Positions 36,952 through 44,974 of a DNA stretch of 64,000 bases are shown here, piece by piece. The notes beneath the pieces were generated by a model. That model saw only the letters and a program-made list of their open reading frames with translations, was not told the DNA's origin and made no database searches. Position 1 is the stretch's first letter. Each line of letters starts with the position of its first letter. The DNA is from Lentibacillus halodurans (GTDB lineage Bacteria; Bacillota; Bacilli; Bacillales; Amphibacillaceae): the NCBI RefSeq assembly GCF_900112045.1, contig NZ_FOJW01000005.1, forward strand, positions 1 through 64,000. Direction: 5' to 3'. The translations under genes and the position numbers were made by a program.

Positions 36952-38979
36952 GTGAAGCATAAAACATTCACAAGGTTATCGATCTTCATGTCGCTGTTAC
37001 TTTTACTCCATATCTTTATGCCAACTGGATTCGTTGCCAATGCACAGGGGATACAAGATGACCAAACGGCAGAGGGCGATTACGGTATGGTTGTGACCGC
37101 ACACCCATTAGCCTCTGAGGTTGGAGCGGATGTGTTAAAAAAGGGCGGCAATGCGATTGATGCCGCTGTAGCGATTCAATTTGCTCTGAATGTTAATGAA
37201 CCCATGATGTCTGGTATCGGCGGCGGTGGTTTTTTAATGTACTATGATGCCGAGACAGAAGAAGTTTCAGTCATTAACAGCAGGGAGCGGGCACCGGCAG
37301 GCGCAACACCTGACATGTTTCTTGACGAAGACGGTAATGTTATACCTTTTCAGGAAAGGGTCCGCAGCGGTAAGTCAGTAGGCGTGCCCGGAACCTTGAA
37401 AGGCCTCGAAACTGCCCTTGACCAATGGGGCACCCGTTCAATGGAAGAACTGCTTGAATCTTCGATCGAAATGGCTGAAGAGGGGGTGGAAGTAAATTGG
37501 GTGCTTGCCAACGCCATTGCCAGCAATGAGGAAAAACTGTCAAATACAGCAGCAAAAGAGGTTTTCCTTCCTGATGGTGAACCGCTGGAAGAAGGCGATT
37601 TGCTCGTACAGGAAGACTTGGCTGAAACGTTCAGATTAATCGCCGAGCAGGGCACAGATGTGTTCTATGGTGGTGAAATTGGCGAAGCACTTGCTGAGGA
37701 AGTCCAAAAGCGTGACAGCAGTATGACATCGGAAGATCTCAGCCGCTATGATGTGACCCATGAGGAACCGGTATGGGGCGATTATAGGGGATATGATATT
37801 GCATCAATGGCACCACCAAGTTCAGGTGGGCTGACGATGCTGCAAATGCTGGAAATGTTTGAAGAGATGGATCTGACACAATATGGTATCAGATCAGCTG
37901 AAAAGTATCACCATATGGCCGAAGTGATGCACCTTGCCTATGCAGACAGGGGCGCTTATATGGGTGATCCGGAATTTGTGGATGTACCTGCTGAAGGATT
38001 GCTCCACCCGGACTATATTGATGAAAGGGTTGGATTAATCGATCCGGACCAGGCAAATGATAACGTTCAGCCAGGGAACCCATGGGATTATCAGGAAGGT
38101 GAGCCTTCTGAATTAAGTGAAAAGGCCGGTGACAAAACAAATGGTGAAACGACACACTTTACCGTTGCCGATCGTGAAGGCAACCTTGTCTCATATACGA
38201 CAACGATTGAGCAAGTATTCGGATCGGGGATCATGGTGCCGGGTTACGGCATTATGCTGAACAATGAACTGACGGACTTTGATGCTGTACCAGGCGGGGC
38301 GAATGAAGTTGAGCCAAATAAGCGGCCGTTAAGCAGCATGACACCAACGATTGTATTACAGGACGGAGAACCGTTCATGACAGTCGGTTCACCGGGCGGT
38401 ACAACCATTATTACGTCAGTCATGCAGACAATTGTCAATGTGATCGGGTATGATATGGCACTGAAGGATGCCATTGAAGAGCCGAGAATCTTTAGCAGTT
38501 CCTATCCAAGTATTCGCTGGGAGTCCGGCATCCCGTCAGATGTACGGGAGCAGCTGGCATTAATGGGGCATGAATGGCGGTCGTCGCCAGGTGAAATTGG
38601 TAATGTCAACAGTTTATTGATCGACTCTGAAACTGGTCTGTACTTTGGTGCTGCAGATTCAACACGGGAAGGCAAAGCAATCGGCATTTCGGCTGATGAA
38701 TTACCGCCGGATGAGTCAACGGTTGCATATTTGCAATATCTTTCTGATGAATTGGCAGATGAAGGTGAGTTCAATGATGGAAATGCCATTCGTCAAGTTA
38801 ACACCCATTTATCAGCTGTTGCTCACTATGAAAACAGCGAAGATATGGAAAAAGCGATTAAACATCTGAATGGATTTAAGACACTGCTTGCGTATCAGTT
38901 GAATAATGATTTGATTTCGGAGGCGGCTTATGAGGAATTGATGTCAGCATCCGATAATCTGCTGGATGAATGGGAGTAG
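36952..38979 (+). CDS. Secreted gamma-glutamyltransferase with C-terminal helical module
   Basis: 675 residues from GTG 36952 (AAAGGAGG upstream). Signal peptide to about VANA-29. The N-terminal nucleophile hydrolase precursor has GGNAIDAAVAIQFALNV near 64 and GIGGGGFLMYYD near 87. The autoprocessing nucleophile is Thr400 in GETTHFTVADREGN, and SGIMVPGYGIMLNNELTDF and KRPLSSMTPTIVLQDG follow. It cleaves or transfers gamma-glutamyl groups of peptides such as glutathione or poly-gamma-glutamate. Residues about 595-675 are the shared helical module (HLSAVAHYENS, KAIKHLNGFKTLL). Unlike the second copy at 42095, there is no inserted beta-sandwich, so it gives the reference architecture. The gap downstream holds a GC-rich hairpin (39026-39050). 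Confidence 0.93.
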   Translation: MKHKTFTRLSIFMSLLLLLHIFMPTGFVANAQGIQDDQTAEGDYGMVVTAHPLASEVGADVLKKGGNAIDAAVAIQFALNVNEPMMSGIGGGGFLMYYDAETEEVSVINSRERAPAGATPDMFLDEDGNVIPFQERVRSGKSVGVPGTLKGLETALDQWGTRSMEELLESSIEMAEEGVEVNWVLANAIASNEEKLSNTAAKEVFLPDGEPLEEGDLLVQEDLAETFRLIAEQGTDVFYGGEIGEALAEEVQKRDSSMTSEDLSRYDVTHEEPVWGDYRGYDIASMAPPSSGGLTMLQMLEMFEEMDLTQYGIRSAEKYHHMAEVMHLAYADRGAYMGDPEFVDVPAEGLLHPDYIDERVGLIDPDQANDNVQPGNPWDYQEGEPSELSEKAGDKTNGETTHFTVADREGNLVSYTTTIEQVFGSGIMVPGYGIMLNNELTDFDAVPGGANEVEPNKRPLSSMTPTIVLQDGEPFMTVGSPGGTTIITSVMQTIVNVIGYDMALKDAIEEPRIFSSSYPSIRWESGIPSDVREQLALMGHEWRSSPGEIGNVNSLLIDSETGLYFGAADSTREGKAIGISADELPPDESTVAYLQYLSDELADEGEFNDGNAIRQVNTHLSAVAHYENSEDMEKAIKHLNGFKTLLAYQLNNDLISEAAYEELMSASDNLLDEWE

Positions 38980-39104
38980 ATTTTAAGATTGATAGAAATC
39001 AATTGAAAGGGCTTTTTTCAAGGCGGGGCAGGTGAATCACCGCCCTGCCCTGCTCGTTAAAAAACAAAACACTGATTCAGACTCATTAACAAGGAGGGAT
39101 GAAC

Positions 39105-41975
39105 ATGTTTAAGTTGCGTCGAATATCGATGATGGCAGTGATTTTCGTGCTGCTGATCGGAACATTTTTACAAACGTCAGTTGGAAATGCTGCACAAACA
39201 CAGGATGAACCGGCTTATGACACCATCATCAGGAATGGAACAATCATCGACGGATCCGGTCTGCCGCAATATGATGCAGATATTGGAATACGAGATGGAG
39301 TTATCGCCCGTATCGGCAATTTGGAAAATGATACGGCAGAAAAGGAAGTGGATGCGAGGGGACAGTTTGTAACACCAGGGTTTATTGAAATTCACAGCCA
39401 CGCATCAACGTCAGCACTTCAGGAAGCAAGAAGTTCCCTTACACAAGGTGTTACGACAGAAATTTTAAATGTTGATGGCGGCGGCCCAACAGACCTTCAG
39501 GAGCGTTTTGCCCTTGAAGAAGAAGGTTTAGGCATAAACATCGGTGCCCATATTGGATTCAATTCCGTCTGGGAAGAAGTTGTCGGTGAAGAAGACCGGC
39601 AGGCAACAGCGGAAGAAATCAATGAGATGCAAGAACTGATAACAAAAGGTATGGAAGATGGTGCTTTTGGTGTTTCCGCCGGATTGTTCTATCGACCGGC
39701 TTATTATGCAACGACAGAGGAAGTTATTGACGTTGTCAGTGCAGCAGATGAATGGCGGACATATTTTCAGCATCATATCCGCAATGAGAACAATAACGTG
39801 ATAGATGCAACCGCTGAAACAATTGAAATCGGTGAAGAAGCAGGTCTTGTACCTCATATCACGCATATGAAGGTGATGGGGCCGGATAACTGGGGTAAAT
39901 CTGAAGATACGGTTGGTCTGATCGAAGAAGCAAATGCCCGTGGGACCTATGCTACAGCGGACGTTTATCCATATCTCCGCAGTCAGACAGGTCTGACAGC
40001 AATTGTGCCGCCATGGGTAGAGGACGGCGGATGGGATGAGATGCTCGAACGTTTCGCTGACCCAGAGCTTCGTCCACAAATAGCCGAAGAAATTGAAGAC
40101 ATTATGCATAGCCGGGTGGAAGGACCGGGAGATGTCTATTTTCCTACAAAACGAATGACCCTTGCCGATTATATGGAACAGGGTTTCAACTATACCAGAG
40201 ATGGACAGGCACTTTTAGGGTTTCTCAATTTTGACTATGACAGTGACATTACCTTTGATATTGATGAAATAAATGTCCGGGATTTGGATGGAAACACTGC
40301 GTTTGAATATGATTTCACTGAGAGTGATGAATGGGAATCTGAATCATTCCAGCAGTTATTTTCCTATCCATCTGACGCGGTAAACTACCTTGTAGAAGAC
40401 AATATCGGGAAGGTTGAAATCGATGAACGCATGCAAGGAAACGCCAGTGCTTATGGCAAAACAACGCCTGTCATGGATGAGCTGGAGAGCAATAGTGAAG
40501 CGTACATGCGTTTTAAAGTCAGTGACGTCGGAAACAACCAGCGAATTCGATTCTGGCTGCAGGCTGATGACTTTAGCTCCGGAAGTTCATTTCCTGTAAA
40601 TGGTTATGGCATTGAGTTACATCTTGGAAATGACGAACTCGTCTTATATGGCAGAGAAGACGGAAGCTCAACGAATTACGGCAGTGTGGATGCTGATATG
40701 ACAACCGAGTGGCATTCATTGAGAGTACGTGTCGAAGACGATCAGCTCATGGTCCGTCTCTGGAACGACGTAAACGAAGAGCCGGAAGAGTGGAGTATGA
40801 CAGCGGAAATCCCAGCACCACAAGATAATGAGGAGGAAGAACTGACACCGGGTGAAACAACCATGCGAATTTTGGAAACAGAAGGCAGCTTAAGATCCAT
40901 TTATAACTTTGGCCATGAAGATGATTTCGAACGGATACTTGACAACCCGACGACGGCCATTGCATCTGATGGCGGTGCGACGACATCAAACAGTACGCAT
41001 CCAAGGAGATACGGAACACAGCCCCGAGCACTTGGCATGTATATAAGAGAAGAAGGGCTTGCGGATTGGGAAACAATGGTTCAAAAAATGACAGGATTGC
41101 CGGCAACCATTATTGGCATGACAGATCGCGGGTTTATTGCTGAAGGCATGACCGCGGATATCACGATTTTTGACCCGAATACCGTCATTGATAATGCGAC
41201 ATTTGACCAGCCGAAACAGTATGCAGATGGCATCGAGCATGTTTTGGTCAATGGCGAATTTGCGCTTGAAAATGGCGAATTAACCGGTATCCAAGCCGGT
41301 AAGGCACTGCAGCGTGATGCCAACATGCCAACCCGTCCGATGACAACGGAAGCTGTTGACTTAGAGAATGAAGGAGAATTATATGACATTGATGAACCGA
41401 ATGCAGTATCAGGAGCAGGAATAGACTTTTCTCTTCAACAGGGTGAAACGGATGTACAGGCCGATGGGTCATTCGTTGTTCAGGATGATCGTTCAGGAAT
41501 AGACTTTGAAGCAACCGGATTTGGAAAAATTCAAGTGACAGATGGCTGGACGAGCTTTACCGGCCGCGGTCTTCTGAATGGCGATATTGAACGCACTTTC
41601 TCGGTCATCATCGACAAAAACGAGACTGGGATAACAGATGATCGTCCAACCGTTACGATTCAGATTGAGGGAGAAGATGAAATTAGAGGATTTCTGGGTG
41701 ATGCAGAACCTTCCAGTATTGAAGCGATGAAAGAATTGGTTGATCGTTTCACAGATGAAGGTGAAGTAGAAAATGAGGATACGGCACGATTGCTGCACAC
41801 CCATTTGACTACTGTGGGACATTACGAGGAATCAGGAAATATGGACAAGGCTGTGAAGCACATGAACAGCTTTAAACAATTGCTTGATTATCAGGAAGCT
41901 GAAGGCGGGATTTCTGAGGAAGCGTCCAATGCGCTTATAACACACGCAGATAACCTGCTGGAAGCGTGGGAGTAG
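39105..41975 (+). CDS. Secreted N-acyl-D-amino-acid deacylase interrupted by a beta-sandwich module, plus helical module
   Basis: 956 residues from ATG 39105, six bases after AAGGAGGG; ATG 39099 abuts the binding site. Signal peptide to about VGNA-29. Amidohydrolase: DTIIRNGTIIDGSG, metal site FIEIHSHAS near 97, PHITHMK near 251, and ASDGGATTSNSTHPRRYGTQPRALG near 622, then IVNGE-like LVNGEFALENGE. About residues 359-580 do not belong to the barrel: they are the cluster's beta-sandwich module, with its last strands placed first. The catalytic domain resumes at ETTMRILETEG. A small beta domain and the helical module (about 875-956, HLTTVGHYEESG) end the protein. It should release free D-amino acids from N-acyl forms. 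Confidence 0.85.
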   Translation: MFKLRRISMMAVIFVLLIGTFLQTSVGNAAQTQDEPAYDTIIRNGTIIDGSGLPQYDADIGIRDGVIARIGNLENDTAEKEVDARGQFVTPGFIEIHSHASTSALQEARSSLTQGVTTEILNVDGGGPTDLQERFALEEEGLGINIGAHIGFNSVWEEVVGEEDRQATAEEINEMQELITKGMEDGAFGVSAGLFYRPAYYATTEEVIDVVSAADEWRTYFQHHIRNENNNVIDATAETIEIGEEAGLVPHITHMKVMGPDNWGKSEDTVGLIEEANARGTYATADVYPYLRSQTGLTAIVPPWVEDGGWDEMLERFADPELRPQIAEEIEDIMHSRVEGPGDVYFPTKRMTLADYMEQGFNYTRDGQALLGFLNFDYDSDITFDIDEINVRDLDGNTAFEYDFTESDEWESESFQQLFSYPSDAVNYLVEDNIGKVEIDERMQGNASAYGKTTPVMDELESNSEAYMRFKVSDVGNNQRIRFWLQADDFSSGSSFPVNGYGIELHLGNDELVLYGREDGSSTNYGSVDADMTTEWHSLRVRVEDDQLMVRLWNDVNEEPEEWSMTAEIPAPQDNEEEELTPGETTMRILETEGSLRSIYNFGHEDDFERILDNPTTAIASDGGATTSNSTHPRRYGTQPRALGMYIREEGLADWETMVQKMTGLPATIIGMTDRGFIAEGMTADITIFDPNTVIDNATFDQPKQYADGIEHVLVNGEFALENGELTGIQAGKALQRDANMPTRPMTTEAVDLENEGELYDIDEPNAVSGAGIDFSLQQGETDVQADGSFVVQDDRSGIDFEATGFGKIQVTDGWTSFTGRGLLNGDIERTFSVIIDKNETGITDDRPTVTIQIEGEDEIRGFLGDAEPSSIEAMKELVDRFTDEGEVENEDTARLLHTHLTTVGHYEESGNMDKAVKHMNSFKQLLDYQEAEGGISEEASNALITHADNLLEAWE
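40180..40845 (+). other. Inserted, circularly permuted beta-sandwich module inside the deacylase
   Basis: About 222 residues. The order is ALLGFLNFDYDSDITFDIDEI first, then FEYDFTESDEW, VEIDERMQGNASAYGK, NNQRIRFWLQADDFSSGSSF, NGYGIELHLGNDELVLYGRE and WHSLRVRVEDDQLMVRLWND. In the three other copies in this window the ALLS.INFDY segment comes last. The flanks are ordinary deacylase sequence. Confidence 0.75.
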
Positions 41976-42035
41976 ATAGGTAAAGGTTATCACTTACCAA
42001 GTTAATAGCAGAATACAACTCAGATGCAAGGGTAA

Positions 42036-42076
42036 CTCCCTGTGACAGAAACGATTTGTCACAGGGAGATTTTTTT
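42036..42076 (+). terminator. Strong hairpin between deacylase and second GGT gene
   Basis: A perfect 12-bp stem (42036-42047 with 42057-42068), 9-base loop and seven T. It ends only 19 bases before the next start codon, leaving no room for a promoter after it. Confidence 0.92.
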
Positions 42077-42094
42077 AAAAAAAGGGGGTATTTC

Positions 42095-44902
42095 ATGTCA
42101 AACAAATGGTTGAGACAATTAACGTCTGTGTTTCTAATCATGCTTCTGGTCATAACCGCTCCCGTAACCGTGTCTGCAGGAGATCCAGGAGATCCCAGAC
42201 AAAACCCGACCGCTGTTGGTGACGGCGGAGCAGTTGCAACTGAGCATGTAGAAGCCTCAAAGGCAGCGATAGAAATTTTGAAAAAAGGCGGTAATGCGAT
42301 TGATGCAGCTGTGGCAGCGGCGGCAGCACAAGGCGTAACACGTCCCTTTTCAGGCGGTATTGGCGGCGGGGGTTTTATGAATATTTACCTGGCTGAAGAA
42401 GACCGTTCCCTGGTTCTGGACCATGTAACCGAAACGAGCGAGAATTTTGGGCCTGACGCTTTTATTGATCCGGAGACAGGAGAGCTCTATCCTGCTGCTG
42501 TCCGCAGTTCAAGCGGAATGGCAACAGGTATCCCCGGCATGGTAAAAGCTTGGGAGCAGGCATTGGAAGAACATGGGTCAATGTCTTTAAGTGAAGTGCT
42601 GGAGCCAGCAATAGAAGTTGCCGAAGAGGGATTCGCTGCTGACCCTAACTTCATTCGGGAAACAAGGGAAAACGCTGATAAATTCAGGCTTTTCGAAAGC
42701 ACTTCAGAGCTTTACCTTGAGGAAAATGGAGAGGTCCCGGAGCCAGGTACAATTATGAAAAATCCGGATCTTGCTGACACATATCGTCTAATTGCTGAAC
42801 ATGGGAGTGAAATTTTTTATGAAGGTGAAATCGCGGAGGCCATTATAGATACGATCCATAACCCCCCAGTAGTCGATAATCCGCACAGGGAAGTTTTGGA
42901 AGGAAATATGTCGATGGATGATCTCAGAAACTATGAAGTGATTCATAAGGATCCGACCCTTACGAACTATCGCGATTACAATATTTACAGTGTCCCGCCT
43001 TCATCCAGCGGTGTAACGATCAGTGAAATAATGAATATTTTAGAGGGTTATGGCCTTGAAAATATGTCCAAAACACAGGCATATCATTACTTTCTTGAAG
43101 CTTCCAGGTATGCATTTGCTGACCGCAGCATGTATATGGGCGATCCGGCACATACAATGGTTCCGGTAAAAGGTTTAATGTCAAAAGGCTATGCAGCTGA
43201 GCGCAGGCAAAGAATATCGGATGACTTCGCTACGATTGGACAGGTTGCTCCAGGGAATCCATGGCCATATGAAGAAGATCCGGATAAAGAACCTGAGCCA
43301 CCGGAAGATGATGGGGTTGCTTTCCATCATAATTTTGAAGGAAATGACGGGGAACAATGGGACCCGCTCATCTTTGCGGATCTCCACTCATGGCCTGGCA
43401 CACCAGCTGGCGCTACTTTCACCATACAGGAAAATACCGGGCATGTTGATATTGATGAACGGCTCCAAGGCAACGGAAGTGCTTATGGACTGATTACGCC
43501 GGACATGGGTTCCTTGAATGAGAGTGAATTGTTAGTGAAGTTCAGATTTAATGAGCTGGGGAATAACCAGCGTTTACGATTGTGGATTCAGGCGGACCGA
43601 TTCAGCTCCGGAAGTTCCATGGCGGAAAATGGTTATGGGATTGAATTGAGAGCTGATGATCAAAGGTTAATTTTACGAGGAAGAGAAGATGGCAGTTCAA
43701 CAACTTATGGCAGTATGGATACGGATTTATCCACCGAGTGGCATTCGTTGCGGCTGAGAACTGAAGGCAACCAGCTTAGCGTCCGTCTTTGGAATGACGA
43801 GATGGATGAACCTGATGACTGGGATCTCGTTCATGAACTGTCAAAAGAAGAAAAAGCAAATAATGCTTTAGGCAGAGCACTTCTGAGCATTATCAATTTT
43901 GATTACAATAGCGGAAATACGGTTGAATTTGATGAGATAACAGTAAATGATCTGTCTGATGACACCCAAATGACGACACTGGAACAAAATGCAGCAAATT
44001 CACAGGAAGCCGAAGAAGAAATACCTACAGAGACCATTCATTTATCCGTAAGTGACAGTGAAGGCAATATTGTCAGCTATACGAAGACAATCAACAGTAT
44101 TGCAGGAAATGGGATGGTCGTTCCGGGATATGGGTTTATCCTAAACAACGGATTTTCAGGCCGGACACCAATGCAGGACCCGGATCACCCAAATGCACCG
44201 CGTCCCGGACTCCGGATGCTGAGCGCGATGTCTCCTGCCATTGTGACAAAAGATGGGGAGCCTGTGATGACAGTCGGGGCACCATCGAGTAACCGGATTA
44301 TAACAACCATTGTGCAAATCATCATTGGCCAGCTTGATTTTAGCATGACATTGCCGGAAGCCATAAATGAACCACGTTTATCTCAGCGAAATCTAAGCCA
44401 TGCAAGCACGCAATACGAAGAAATTTATCTTGATGAATATGGGTCACTTTTAGATGAACTGAAAGAAATGGGTCATACATTCACCGCGGATACAGCTATA
44501 CAGGGAATAAGCGCTGCAACTGGTTTGGAATTTTTGGATGATGGGAATGTCCGGGCCGCTGCTGAACCAGAGAGAAGAGGCGGCGGAAGTGCGATGGCAA
44601 TAGATAGGGATGAAATAGAAGATCCGCCTCCTGAAGAATCCAGTGTGGAATTCATGATAGAACTGGTTGAAGATTATGAAAGAAGCGGAGAGATTGAAAA
44701 TCATAAAGTAGCCCGATTTCTCAGTACCCACTTGATTTCTATTGAGCATTATGAACAAGAGGAAAAAATAGGTAAGGCTATCAAGCATATGGAGGGTTTT
44801 CAATCGATGCTGAATCATCAGGAAGAAAATAACCTCATTTCCGAACGGGCTGGTGATGAATTGAAAGGACATGCCGATAATTTGCTTGAGCAGTGGCAAT
44901 AG
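42095..44902 (+). CDS. Secreted gamma-glutamyltransferase with inserted beta-sandwich and C-terminal helical module
   Basis: 935 residues from ATG 42095 (AAAGGGGG upstream). Signal peptide to about TVSA-28. GGT features: KKGGNAIDAAVAAAAAQGV near 68, SGGIGGGGFMNIYLAE near 88, SVPPSSSGVTISEIMNIL near 305. The nucleophile is predicted to be Thr647 in TETIHLSVSDSEGN; the second Thr of the usual TTH is Ile here. GNGMVVPGYGFILNN and LRMLSAMSPAIV follow. About residues 404-622, just before the nucleophile, are the cluster's beta-sandwich module, which would become the C-terminal part of the large subunit after self-cleavage. The final 85 residues are the helical module (THLISIEHYEQEE). Paralogue of the gene at 36952. 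Confidence 0.9.
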   Translation: MSNKWLRQLTSVFLIMLLVITAPVTVSAGDPGDPRQNPTAVGDGGAVATEHVEASKAAIEILKKGGNAIDAAVAAAAAQGVTRPFSGGIGGGGFMNIYLAEEDRSLVLDHVTETSENFGPDAFIDPETGELYPAAVRSSSGMATGIPGMVKAWEQALEEHGSMSLSEVLEPAIEVAEEGFAADPNFIRETRENADKFRLFESTSELYLEENGEVPEPGTIMKNPDLADTYRLIAEHGSEIFYEGEIAEAIIDTIHNPPVVDNPHREVLEGNMSMDDLRNYEVIHKDPTLTNYRDYNIYSVPPSSSGVTISEIMNILEGYGLENMSKTQAYHYFLEASRYAFADRSMYMGDPAHTMVPVKGLMSKGYAAERRQRISDDFATIGQVAPGNPWPYEEDPDKEPEPPEDDGVAFHHNFEGNDGEQWDPLIFADLHSWPGTPAGATFTIQENTGHVDIDERLQGNGSAYGLITPDMGSLNESELLVKFRFNELGNNQRLRLWIQADRFSSGSSMAENGYGIELRADDQRLILRGREDGSSTTYGSMDTDLSTEWHSLRLRTEGNQLSVRLWNDEMDEPDDWDLVHELSKEEKANNALGRALLSIINFDYNSGNTVEFDEITVNDLSDDTQMTTLEQNAANSQEAEEEIPTETIHLSVSDSEGNIVSYTKTINSIAGNGMVVPGYGFILNNGFSGRTPMQDPDHPNAPRPGLRMLSAMSPAIVTKDGEPVMTVGAPSSNRIITTIVQIIIGQLDFSMTLPEAINEPRLSQRNLSHASTQYEEIYLDEYGSLLDELKEMGHTFTADTAIQGISAATGLEFLDDGNVRAAAEPERRGGGSAMAIDRDEIEDPPPEESSVEFMIELVEDYERSGEIENHKVARFLSTHLISIEHYEQEEKIGKAIKHMEGFQSMLNHQEENNLISERAGDELKGHADNLLEQWQ
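43306..43965 (+). other. Inserted beta-sandwich module inside the second GGT
   Basis: About 220 residues after a Pro/Glu/Asp linker: FHHNFEGNDGEQWDP, VDIDERLQGNGSAYG, NNQRLRLWIQADRFSSGSSM, ENGYGIELRADDQRLILRGRE, WHSLRLRTEGNQLSVRLWND and finally ALLSIINFDYNSGNTVEFDEI. Concanavalin/LamG-like by strand pattern; ligand unknown. Confidence 0.75.
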
Positions 44903-44917
44903 ATGGTTAGATTTGCA

Positions 44918-44949
44918 CCGTAGTGGCAAGCAATAGTTTGCCACCACGG
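44918..44949 (+). terminator. Hairpin between second GGT and PA-M14 gene
   Basis: A 12-bp stem with one mismatch (44918-44929 with 44938-44949), followed by a short GATTTTA run. Weak terminator or processing site. Confidence 0.5.
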
Positions 44950-44974
44950 GGATTTTATACAAGGAGGAATGCTA

